Shown: in pieces, positions 52,219 through 60,274 of the stretch
Position numbering within the stretch: position 1 is the first letter of the stretch
Layout of the letters: each line of letters starts with the position of its first letter
Origin: Empedobacter stercoris
GTDB taxonomy: Bacteria; Bacteroidota; Bacteroidia; Flavobacteriales; Weeksellaceae
NCBI RefSeq assembly: GCF_025244765.1
Contig: NZ_CP104209.1
Span: forward strand, 558,001 to 622,000
Direction of reading: 5' to 3'
Length of the DNA: 64,000 bases
Notes under the pieces: generated by a model
Told to the model about the DNA's origin: nothing
Database searches by the model: none
The model's input: only the letters and a program-made list of their open reading frames with translations
Translations under genes and position numbers: made by a program

Positions 52219-52734
52219 ATGTATAAATCAATCATCATTTCCTTCATTTTATCGTTGTCTTATGTTCATTCACAAAGCATTATTGATTGGAATAAAAATG
52301 AAAGATTGAAATACGAAAACTTTAAAAAGAAGCCTTTTCAAACAAAAATACCACAAGGTTTTCTTGATTCGAAATTAGGATGGCAAATTGCTGAAACGGA
52401 TGGAGAAATTCCGAAAGTAAAAGTTTTAAATCGTTTTGATGAAATTAATTCTTGGATTTCGATAAAACATGCAGGAATTTTAAATGAAATGCAATTACAA
52501 TTTGATCTTTCTGAGCTATACGCCCGAAAAATAAGAAAAGACTTTGAAGAACTTCAAGCTAAAAAAGTAATGGATAAAAATTCTTATCGTTCAAAATTTT
52601 TATTAAACTCTAACAATTTAAAAAAAAGATTAAAATCTATGGCTGGTGTTTCTATTAATCAACCAGATTTATATAATTTATTAAACAAGCAAATTCAGGA
52701 TTCTTTATTCATCTATAAGTCTTATTCGAATTAG
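52219..52734 (+). CDS. Secreted DUF922-like protein lacking the HExxH site
   Basis: 171 residues from ATG 52219 (MYKSIIISFILSLSYVHSQ), a signal peptide with cleavage near residue 19; earlier in-frame ATGs exist at 52207 and inside murF. The sequence follows the DUF922 plan (WNKNERLKYENFKKKP; FDEINSWISIKHAGILNEMQLQFDLSELYARKIRKDFEEL). In DUF922 proteins the segment before FDLSELYAR is HEQxHFD-like, a zinc-type HExxH. Here it reads NEMQLQF, so the metal-binding histidines are absent. Function unknown; may be a non-catalytic relative. I recognise the family by resemblance only. Confidence 0.55.
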   Translation: MYKSIIISFILSLSYVHSQSIIDWNKNERLKYENFKKKPFQTKIPQGFLDSKLGWQIAETDGEIPKVKVLNRFDEINSWISIKHAGILNEMQLQFDLSELYARKIRKDFEELQAKKVMDKNSYRSKFLLNSNNLKKRLKSMAGVSINQPDLYNLLNKQIQDSLFIYKSYSN

Positions 52735-52773
52735 CTTAATAGCTTGATGTTAACCTTTTAATAAAATATAATT

Positions 52774-52814
52774 AAGAGAGTAAAGCTATTTTTTTTGTAA
52801 CTTAACTCTCTTTT
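52774..52814. terminator. Terminator-like hairpin before the endonuclease gene
   Basis: AAGAGAGT/ACTCTCTT arms (52774-52781 and 52805-52812) with a T tract after; the 23-nt loop is long. Confidence 0.5.
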
Positions 52815-52827
52815 TAAATCATTCAAT

Positions 52828-53931
52828 ATGAAAAAAATAGTTTTACATCTTGGTCTGTTTTTAGTTGGAACAAATCTTTTTGCTCAAGCTCCTGCTAATT
52901 ACTATGACAATGCAACAGGTAGTGGTTATACCTTAAAAACACAACTATATAATATTATTAAAAATCATAGTACAAAAAGCTATGATGCTCTAAAAGGGTT
53001 ATATAGACAAAATGATTCTGATAATGGTTTTCAAGATAAATATTATGAAAAAGATAATTCAATTTTAGACATTTATTCAGAAAACCCAACAGGTACTGAT
53101 CCTTATAATTATACACCTGGTCAGAAAGAATGTGGAAATTACAAATATGAAGGAGATTGTTATAATAGAGAACATTTAATTCCACAGAGTGTTTTTAGTA
53201 AGGCATCACCTATGGTATCTGACCCTTTACATATATGGCCAACAGATGGTGTAGTAAATGGAATGAGAAGTAATTATCCTCACGGAGTTGTAGGAACTAT
53301 AGATAAAACTTCTCAAAATGGCTCGAAATTAGGGAATAATCTAAATTCTGGTTATTCATACGGATATTCTGGTACAGTTTTCGAACCGATAGATGAATTT
53401 AAGGGAGATATCGCTCGTGCTTATTTTTATTTCGCAACACGATACGAAGGAAATGGCATTCAGAATTGGAAATATGCGATGTTCAATGGATCAAAAGATA
53501 AAGTTTTCACAGATACTTTCTTAAAAATATTAATAACTTGGCATTTAAATGATCCAGTTTCTGATCGTGAAAAAGACATTAATAATATTGTGTACAGGTA
53601 CCAAAAAAATAGAAATCCTTATGTAGACCATCCAGAATTTGTAGAAAAAGTTTGGGGATATAACTTAGGAACAGGAGATTTTGAATACCAAAAACGTGAT
53701 GATATCTCGGTTTATAATAAAACAACTCGTTCTGTAATTATTAAACTTGAAAATAATGCAAAATCAATTCAAAAAATTTCGGTTTTTAATTTTAATGGGC
53801 AATTAATTAATGAAATTCAAAACACTTCTAATCAAAAAGAAATTGAAGTAAATTTTAAAAATCCAGGAGTTTATATAATTAAAGTAGTTGGGTCACAAAT
53901 GGAAATTAACAAACGAGTTGTAATCAAATAA
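52828..53931 (+). CDS. Secreted endonuclease I family protein with type IX sorting domain
   Basis: 367 residues. Signal peptide about 1-20 (NLFAQ). The endonuclease I (His-Asn-Asn type, NucM/EndA) core has CYNREHLIPQSVF with the catalytic His (about 116), then DPLHIWPTDGVVNGMRSNYPHG. The C-terminal ~75 residues (SVIIKLENNAKSIQKISVFNFNGQLINEIQ...EIEVNFKNPGVYIIKVVG...NKRVVIK) are a type A type IX CTD. It should be exported by the type IX system and cleave DNA outside the cell, perhaps for nutrient scavenging. Monocistronic. Confidence 0.92.
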   Translation: MKKIVLHLGLFLVGTNLFAQAPANYYDNATGSGYTLKTQLYNIIKNHSTKSYDALKGLYRQNDSDNGFQDKYYEKDNSILDIYSENPTGTDPYNYTPGQKECGNYKYEGDCYNREHLIPQSVFSKASPMVSDPLHIWPTDGVVNGMRSNYPHGVVGTIDKTSQNGSKLGNNLNSGYSYGYSGTVFEPIDEFKGDIARAYFYFATRYEGNGIQNWKYAMFNGSKDKVFTDTFLKILITWHLNDPVSDREKDINNIVYRYQKNRNPYVDHPEFVEKVWGYNLGTGDFEYQKRDDISVYNKTTRSVIIKLENNAKSIQKISVFNFNGQLINEIQNTSNQKEIEVNFKNPGVYIIKVVGSQMEINKRVVIK

Positions 53932-53956
53932 CAAAACAGTCAAACGTTCAACATAC

Positions 53957-53988
53957 AAATCCTTCGCAGAAAAAGTGAAGGATTTTTT
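53957..53988 (+). terminator. Terminator after the endonuclease gene
   Basis: AAATCCTTC/GAAGGATTT stem with an 11-nt loop, followed by TTT. Confidence 0.8.
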
Positions 53989-54455
53989 AATAATTGAAAA
54001 ATATGAAATAATCTTTTATTTTTATTATACCAAAATCAGAAGTTCTACAATACTTGTATATTGTTTTATAACAAATAAAATAGATTAGAATTATATTTTT
54101 GATAAACTAATTATTATTTAGTTCAATCATCAACTAAATCGTTCATAATAACATTATAAATGAAAGAATTCAATATCCATAAAACGTAATTTATACATTC
54201 TCTATTATTTAAACTCAACACTATTATAATCAACACATTAAATATCTATTAATTAATTTTTAAATGATAAAAAATTAATTATAATCTATTTTGTCCACCT
54301 TTTGTCCCCCTCCATTTTATTCAACGTAATTCAATAATTGATAAATTCGTAACAGAAAACGAAATAAACAAATTATACTTTATTAATAGCAGTTATTTAT
54401 TTTAAAAATGCTAATAAAATAATCAAAACTATAAACACAACTTAAATTTATATAA
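53989..54455. other. AT-rich gene-free region
   Basis: 467 nt without a credible reading frame on either strand. It contains a tandem direct repeat TTTTGTCCACC-TTTTGTCCCCC (54289-54310), a short C-rich island in very AT-rich DNA, possibly part of the regulation of the downstream surface-protein gene. No RNA gene was recognised. Confidence 0.5.
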
Positions 54456-55294
54456 ATGATAAAATTTATACTTTTTTTGATTATATTGGGATGGTCTCAA
54501 TCAAAAGCGCAAGTTGGAATTGGTACAAGCACACCAAACTCAGCAACAATACTCGACATTTCTTCTACAGACAAAGGAATTCTTATTCCCAGACTTACAG
54601 AAACCGAAAGAAATACATCGTTATCTGATAACGATTCAATACTGTCCCACCAGCTGGAGTTGTAAATACTAATTTAATGGCAGGGACTTTAATTTTTAAT
54701 ACCACTCAAAATCGTTTTGAATTTTGGGATGGGACACTTTGGAGACAATTGTTTGTAACAACAAGCTCAGCAGCAGGAAATGATGGTGTAGTAAGAATAG
54801 ATGGTGGGCTAAATGGAACTAAACCTAGTCTTGCTTTTGGCGAAAATAATGGTTTTTCTAATACAGGTACAAAAAAAATTGTGTATACAACTCCTTTAAC
54901 ATTTGCTCCCTCTCCTACAACTAGTTGGCCTGAAACAATCACAAATCCTACAGATGCTGATATATATCTAGCAGCGTCAAATAAATTTAGAGAAAACCCA
55001 ATAAAAGGGCAAGTACATTTATGGCGATTAATAATTAATTTAACTGCTGGAGCTAATTCTGCTGGAGCAGTAAACGCCATTATGAAAAACCCTAGCTCAG
55101 GATTTATTATTAATTCTATTCAATTAATCCCAGCCGGTTCTGCTTCAGGAAGTATACTAACTTTTTATTTTTATACAATTGCTGATGATCAAAGTTTAGA
55201 TCCTGGAAGAGGGTATGAATTTTATCTAGATGCCAATAAAGCTGTTACTGCTACAATTGAGTCTATAACAAGGGTTTCATTATTTAAGGATTAA
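54456..55294 (+). pseudogene. Surface/adhesin-like secreted protein, frameshifted
   Basis: First part: signal peptide ([19 protein letters not shown]) then [33 protein letters not shown], the head typical of flavobacterial surface proteins with phage-tail-collar-like repeats. It stops at 54663-54665 after ...DNDSI. Second part, read in another frame from before the ATG at 54677, continues [36 protein letters not shown] and a beta-rich C-terminus to 55294. The two fit as one protein of about 280 residues after one base is added near 54641-54645. Function: probably cell-surface or secreted; ligand unknown. Confidence 0.7.
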
Positions 55295-55365
55295 ATTTTT
55301 CTTCATAGTTTTTTTCAATAAAAGGGTTTTTAGTTATAGAACCACCTAACCTATTTAAACTGGCT

Positions 55366-55397
55366 AGCTTTTCTAGAAATAGAAAAGCTGGTTTTTT
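55366..55397 (+). terminator. Terminator after the surface-protein gene
   Basis: AGCTTTTCTA/TAGAAAAGCT stem with GAAA loop, then GG and a T-rich tail (GTTTTTT). Confidence 0.8.
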
Positions 55398-55529
55398 ATT
55401 TTACACAATAAAAATTAGAACCTATTCTAAGAACGATTATAATTAAACTTATGATTCTACGCATAGGTATTGCTTTCACATAAGGTTTAAATTGGTACAA
55501 CTTATTACATCACAATAAAAAAATCTACA

Positions 55530-57263
55530 ATGAATAATTTACTCAATGAGCCTGGACTTCAGCTAACAATATTACTTCTCTTTATTCCATTATTTTTTGC
55601 ATTAATTCTTGTGTTAGTAAAAATAAATGCTTTAATTAAGAATGTATTGCGAAAAAAAGAGCTTAAACGAATCTATGGAGAGTTAAAAAACTTGAATCCT
55701 GAAGATGTTTCTGCACTTGAAAAACGGAAAAAAGAATTAGAATTTCAACTCTTAGGAAATGAACTTTCGTTAAATACATCCGTTGAAGATCCAAGAGGAC
55801 TGGTGGATCAAATGAATGAAATACATGATATTCGATTTTTACAAAGCAAACGACAAGAAGGCAAAAGCATCTTAATTCCTACAAACGAAAAAAAGATTAT
55901 CCTTTGGTTCTTAGGTTGTAGTATAGTTTGGCTTATTTTAGGCACAACAATTGGCGAATATTTAGGTATAAAATTTGTTGCGCCCGATGCTGATCATGTA
56001 AGTTGGCTAAGCTTTGGGAGATTAAGACCTGTACACACCAATATCGTGTTTTGGGGTTGGGCTTCTATTGCGATGGTTGGTTTTTCATATTATGTAATTC
56101 CTCGTGTTGGAAATACGAAAATATATAGCATAAACCTTGCTTATCTCTCATTAATATTACTTAATTCTTCTGTCTTAATAGGAAGTATTTGTTTAATGGC
56201 AGGTATTAATAATAGCGGTGGAGAATATAGAGAATATGTTTGGCCAGTAATGCTTCTATTTGCTATCGGAATTCTTTTGAGTATTTTCAATCATTTTCAA
56301 ACCATTTCGTCTAGAAAAACAGAAGAAATTTACGTATCCAATTGGTATATTGTTTCTGCAATGATGTTTGTTGTTGTCATACTACTTGTAGCCTACCTCC
56401 CATTCTGGCAAGACGGTCTGGGTGAGACAATTACGCAAGGGTATTATATGCATCAAGGTGTAGGAATGTGGTTTATGTTTTTTAACCTTGGATTGATGTA
56501 TTATTTCCTTCCACAAGAATTAAACAGTCCTGTCTATTCATACAGCTTAAGTATACTTGCTTTTTGGACCCAAATTTTATTTTATACGTTGATTGGGACT
56601 CATCATTTTATATTTAGTGCCATTCCATGGTGGATGCAAACTATTGCTATTGTTGCAAGTGTAGGTATGATAATTCCCGTAGCAGCAGGAAGTATTAATT
56701 TTATGATGACTATTAGAGGATCTTGGCATCGTTTAAAACTGAGCTATGTATTACCTTTTTATGTGGTATCCATCATTTTCTATTTTACAGGATCAATGCA
56801 AGGTACGGTTGAAGCCTTTCGAATAACTAATCTTGTTTGGCATTTCACTGATTTTACGGTTGCGCATTCTCACTTAACCATGTATGGAATTATCACATTT
56901 ATGTTATGGTCGTTTACCTACACACTTGTTCCAAGGATTACTTCTCACGAACCTCCAAGTATTACGGTGGGTATTCATTTTTGGCTTGCTTTAATAGGTT
57001 TGCTTGTCTATACTATTTCATTAATGATTGGTTCAACAGAAAAAGGATTATTATGGATGGATAAAAAACCATTTCTTGATGGAGTGATTTCAATGATGCC
57101 TTATTGGTTATGGCGAGCGATTGGTGGTACTATGATGTGGATTTCTCATTTTGTGTTTGCATATAATTTTTATAGAATGATTAAACCTAAAAAAGAAATA
57201 AAAATTCCAGAATCACCAACTGAACTTTTAGATATTATTCACGCAAATAAAACTACAATATAA
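55530..57263 (+). CDS. cbb3-type cytochrome oxidase subunit I, N-terminally extended
   Basis: 577 residues, longer than CcoN (about 470). An extra N-terminal part has one helix (12-35) and a charged coiled coil (about 40-115). The catalytic core then keeps the heme b ligand H169 in GRLRPVHTN, CuB ligands H308 (MHQGVGMW) and H358/H359 (GTHHF), the heme histidines in WHFTDFTVAHSH, and Y352, whose spacing to H308 (44) equals that of the cross-linked His-Tyr pair of cbb3 enzymes. So it should reduce oxygen. A Glu conserved in CcoN (about 65 residues after the HH pair) is Gln here (Q424), with Glu at 428. First gene of a four-gene cluster. Confidence 0.85.
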   Translation: MNNLLNEPGLQLTILLLFIPLFFALILVLVKINALIKNVLRKKELKRIYGELKNLNPEDVSALEKRKKELEFQLLGNELSLNTSVEDPRGLVDQMNEIHDIRFLQSKRQEGKSILIPTNEKKIILWFLGCSIVWLILGTTIGEYLGIKFVAPDADHVSWLSFGRLRPVHTNIVFWGWASIAMVGFSYYVIPRVGNTKIYSINLAYLSLILLNSSVLIGSICLMAGINNSGGEYREYVWPVMLLFAIGILLSIFNHFQTISSRKTEEIYVSNWYIVSAMMFVVVILLVAYLPFWQDGLGETITQGYYMHQGVGMWFMFFNLGLMYYFLPQELNSPVYSYSLSILAFWTQILFYTLIGTHHFIFSAIPWWMQTIAIVASVGMIIPVAAGSINFMMTIRGSWHRLKLSYVLPFYVVSIIFYFTGSMQGTVEAFRITNLVWHFTDFTVAHSHLTMYGIITFMLWSFTYTLVPRITSHEPPSITVGIHFWLALIGLLVYTISLMIGSTEKGLLWMDKKPFLDGVISMMPYWLWRAIGGTMMWISHFVFAYNFYRMIKPKKEIKIPESPTELLDIIHANKTTI

Positions 57264-58252
57264 TGGACTTCTTTAATAATCATAAAAAACTATTTCCATC
57301 GGCATTGGCATTTTTTGTTTTTCTTACCTTAATTATTTGTATTCTTCCTGCCTTCAAAAACGAAAAAATAAATCGACCATTGCCACAGAGTCAACCTCCT
57401 ACAGCAGAAGAAACACATGGAAAACAAGTTTATATCAGAGAAGGTTGTGTTGCTTGCCATACACAGCAAATTAGAAATGTCGACATGGATCAAGTTTTTG
57501 GAGATCGACCAAGTATTGCTGCGGATTACGCTCGAAATAAACGTATCAACTTTTTTCAGAATACGGCTACTTTAATGGGAACTGAACGAACTGGTCCTGA
57601 TTTAACTAATATTGGAAAAAAACAACCGAGTTTGGAATGGCAATATTCGCATTTATACAATCCTCGTGCTGTTGTTCCCGAATCTGTAATGCCTTCTTAT
57701 AAATGGCTTTTTACAACGAAAGATTTTCTTGACGAAGGAGAAATTGAAGTCAATGTTCCTGATGAATTTAGAATTGGTGTCAAAGGAAAAATTGTTCCTA
57801 CAAAAGATGCGAAAGATTTGGTCGCTTATCTCTTAAGTCTTCAACAAGTAAAACTTGCAGAAGATGTAGAACCTGTAAAATTTTTATATAAAAAAGAGAA
57901 AAAATCGAATGGTAATTCTACCGATGCTAATCTACCAGATGGGGAAGCGTTATTCGGTACCAATTGTGCAAGTTGTCATCAAGCAAATGGCGAGGGATTA
58001 CCTGGCGCGTTTCCTCCTCTTAAAGGAAGTCCTATTGTTATGGGGGATAATTTAGAATTGTATATCACCATTATTATGAAAGGATATGACCCAAGACCAG
58101 AATATGCTTCTATGCCTGCTGTAGGTGACAATGCAAGCTTTACTCCAGAAGATGTTACAGCGATTATAAATTACGAAAAAGCAAGTTGGGGTAACAGTGG
58201 TAAAAAAGTAACAGTAGAAGAAGTGAAAGAAATAATGGATAAAATCAAATAA
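57263..58252 (+). CDS. CcoO-like / cytochrome c fusion subunit
   Basis: 329 residues, overlapping the oxidase by one base (TAATG). After an N-terminal membrane anchor (about 11-31) a CcoO-type domain carries heme c at C62-V-A-C65-H66 (GCVACHTQQIRN), with VMPSYKWLF as the methionine side. A second cytochrome c domain at the C-terminus has C235-A-S-C238-H239 (GTNCASCHQANGEG). CcoO is usually mono-heme and CcoP di-heme; this protein joins the CcoO domain with one extra cytochrome c domain and appears to replace both. It passes electrons into subunit I from the periplasmic side. Confidence 0.85.
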   Translation: MDFFNNHKKLFPSALAFFVFLTLIICILPAFKNEKINRPLPQSQPPTAEETHGKQVYIREGCVACHTQQIRNVDMDQVFGDRPSIAADYARNKRINFFQNTATLMGTERTGPDLTNIGKKQPSLEWQYSHLYNPRAVVPESVMPSYKWLFTTKDFLDEGEIEVNVPDEFRIGVKGKIVPTKDAKDLVAYLLSLQQVKLAEDVEPVKFLYKKEKKSNGNSTDANLPDGEALFGTNCASCHQANGEGLPGAFPPLKGSPIVMGDNLELYITIIMKGYDPRPEYASMPAVGDNASFTPEDVTAIINYEKASWGNSGKKVTVEEVKEIMDKIK

Positions 58253-58253
58253 A

Positions 58254-58517
58254 ATGAGACAAATTAAATATAAAATAGGACTATTATTATTACTTGGATA
58301 TGGATACGCAAAGGCTTGTGATGCTTGTAAACTTCAACAACCAAAAATCACACAAGATTTCACACACGGAACTGGTCCCGAATCTAATTGGGATTGGTTC
58401 ATCGTTATCCTAATAACGATTATAACATTATATACATTGTTCTATTCATTCAAATTTCTTATAAAACCAGGAGAAAAAGATAAAAAACACATCAAAAATA
58501 TTGTTTTAAAATTTTAA
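58254..58517 (+). CDS. Small membrane protein of the oxidase cluster (CxxC)
   Basis: 87 residues. A short leader (about 5-20) is followed by CDACKLQQPKITQDFTHGTGPESNWDW, a CxxC just after the leader, then one transmembrane helix (about 48-67) and a basic tail. It starts one base after the preceding stop and must be part of the operon. It resembles nothing I can name; the position suggests a small accessory subunit or assembly factor with a possible copper or thiol site. Confidence 0.7.
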   Translation: MRQIKYKIGLLLLLGYGYAKACDACKLQQPKITQDFTHGTGPESNWDWFIVILITIITLYTLFYSFKFLIKPGEKDKKHIKNIVLKF

Positions 58518-58530
58518 GAAAAAAGAAATC

Positions 58531-58935
58531 ATGACAGAAGAAAAAAAAATAATCGTTTACCTATACATCGACGAAGAAGAAAAACCAATTGCTGAATTGG
58601 TTCCTCCTGTAACTTTTAAACTTGATACAACAAAATTAACAGATGGTGAACATCTGCTTAGAATAGTTAGTAAATTCGAGAAAAAAGAAGGGCTAAAACT
58701 TATCAGGTTTACTGTTTCGAATGGACCAATTCTTCATGTAGAAGGACTTTCTGATCAAGAGAGAGTGAATGGAATACTTCCTCTAATGATCAACGCCTAT
58801 GATACAGGAAAAAATCAAAGTTTTATAATTAAAGGGAGCGAAAATCCAAGGACTATTCCTATTTGGGTTTGGGTGTTTATTATTGTATTTGTTGCTTGGG
58901 CAGCTTTTTATATCATACAAAATTTTAGTCTTTAG
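58531..58935 (+). CDS. Tail-anchored beta-domain protein of the oxidase cluster
   Basis: 134 residues: a soluble, immunoglobulin-like beta domain (KIIVYLYIDEEEKPIAELVPPVTFKLDTTKLTDGEHLLRIVSKF; ending FIIKGSENPRTIP) and one C-terminal membrane helix (about 109-130, WVWVFIIVFVAWAAFYII). No heme motif is present. It lies 13 nt after the small CxxC protein. I recall similar proteins beside oxidase genes in Bacteroidota, so it is probably an accessory subunit. Convergent with the Crp/Fnr gene, overlapping it by 11 nt. Confidence 0.7.
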   Translation: MTEEKKIIVYLYIDEEEKPIAELVPPVTFKLDTTKLTDGEHLLRIVSKFEKKEGLKLIRFTVSNGPILHVEGLSDQERVNGILPLMINAYDTGKNQSFIIKGSENPRTIPIWVWVFIIVFVAWAAFYIIQNFSL

Positions 58936-59527
58936 CAATCAAAATCACTTTACCATCTCTTATTTTGAGCTGTCCTTTTTTCTCTAAATGTTTGATTGTT
59001 CTTATAACAGTTTCAACACGTAATCCGGTTAAATCCCCTAATTGTTGACGAGATAAATCAATCAAATATTCTGTATCTGTATTTTGGTTGTGACTTCGTA
59101 AATAATCCAATAGTTTGATTAATCGTCTTTCGGGACTTTGAGAAGAAATCTCTGGTGCCATCACCGATTTATAATACAAACGACGAGCAAGACTCTTGTT
59201 CACAGCCAAAGAAACTTCTGGATGAGATTGCAATAATTCGTAAAAAGAATCTTTAGCAATCTGAATTATTTTCCCTTTTGTGACCGCAATTGCATTTGCA
59301 GGATAAGGCTCATCTACAAATAAAGGTGGCTCACCAAAACTTTGATTTTTAGTGAAAATATTCTGAATAAACTCTTTCCCTTCGTCAGAAAAATTATTCA
59401 TTTTCACCTTTCCCTCCAACACTTGATAATAATAGGAAGGAAAATGACCTATCTCAAAAATAATTTCACTTTTTCTTAAATCTCTAATTTCTCCACCAAA
59501 TTGGATTAATAAATCTTGATTAATCAT
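58925..59527 (-). CDS. Crp/Fnr family transcriptional regulator
   Basis: 200 residues. The N-terminal beta roll (about 15-115) includes YYYQVLEGKVKMNNFSDEGKEFIQNIF and GEPPLFVDEPYPANAIAV; the C-terminal winged helix has LSRQQLGDLTGLRVETVIRTIKHLEKKGQLKI. No N-terminal cysteine cluster for an Fnr iron-sulfur centre is visible. It is convergent with the oxidase cluster and likely to control it or other respiratory genes, although no Fnr-type palindrome was found upstream of the oxidase. Confidence 0.9.
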   Translation of the reverse strand: MINQDLLIQFGGEIRDLRKSEIIFEIGHFPSYYYQVLEGKVKMNNFSDEGKEFIQNIFTKNQSFGEPPLFVDEPYPANAIAVTKGKIIQIAKDSFYELLQSHPEVSLAVNKSLARRLYYKSVMAPEISSQSPERRLIKLLDYLRSHNQNTDTEYLIDLSRQQLGDLTGLRVETVIRTIKHLEKKGQLKIRDGKVILIAKD

Positions 59528-59566
59528 AGCTTTAAATAAATTATCAACATACCTAAAAGTACTTAT

Positions 59567-60139
59567 TTACAAACTATTTTTTACTTTATTTTTTAATTCA
59601 GGTAATACATTTTCTACAAACCATAGGTTTTTGTTCATCCAAATAAAATTGCGTGGTGATGGATGAGGCAATGGAAAATAACGTGGTAAATATTCCTTAA
59701 AATTCAATACATTTTCTGTAATATTTTTGTGCATATTCCCTTTCAAATAATACTTTTGAGCATATTGACCGATCAATAAAATCAACTGAACTTCTTTCAT
59801 TTCATCCAATAAACGCGCATGCCACAAGGGCGCACATTCTTTTCTTGGTGGAAGATCTCCTGATTTCCCTTTTCCTGGATAACAAAATCCTATCGGAACT
59901 AATGCAAACAATTCAGGGTTATAGAATTGATCTTTTGTTACATTTAACCATTTACGCAACTGATCTCCACTTGGGTCATTCCAAGGCACACCTGTTTGAT
60001 GCACTTTCAATCCTGGAGCTTGCCCAATAATTACAATTTTAGAGTTAGGAGCTGCCTGAACTACTGGATTTGCACCAAGAGCTAAAAAAGGTTCGCACAC
60101 TTTACAAGCTCTAATCTCTTTTAATAATTCATCAAACAT
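59567..60139 (-). CDS. Uracil-DNA glycosylase family protein
   Basis: 190 residues. Motif 1 GQAPGLKVHQTGVPWNDPSGDQLRKWL (about 38-64) and motif 2 HPSPRN (about 158-163) define a uracil-DNA glycosylase of the COG1573 type. Four cysteines, CKVC (12, 15), GFCYPG and ECAPLW (about 86 and 100), have the family 4/5 arrangement for an iron-sulfur cluster. It should remove uracil from DNA. Monocistronic. Confidence 0.88.
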   Translation of the reverse strand: MFDELLKEIRACKVCEPFLALGANPVVQAAPNSKIVIIGQAPGLKVHQTGVPWNDPSGDQLRKWLNVTKDQFYNPELFALVPIGFCYPGKGKSGDLPPRKECAPLWHARLLDEMKEVQLILLIGQYAQKYYLKGNMHKNITENVLNFKEYLPRYFPLPHPSPRNFIWMNKNLWFVENVLPELKNKVKNSL

Positions 60140-60274
60140 ATTTTTATAATTGATATCATTTAAAGATAATCATAAACCATTACAACTAAAAATTATGAAA
60201 GCTTAAAAATGTATCAAAATATATAAATTAAACGGCTAAAACAAAAGAAATTATAAAGGATAATTGAACCTTAT

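Noticed and set aside
54677-55294. Independent secreted-protein gene starting at 54677
   Set aside because: It lacks a signal peptide and begins inside a motif usually found mid-protein; it fits better as the second half of a frameshifted gene.
55398-55529. Fnr box upstream of the oxidase
   Set aside because: No TTGAT-N4-ATCAA-like palindrome was seen in the 132 nt before subunit I, so control by the neighbouring Crp/Fnr protein is not supported by a site.
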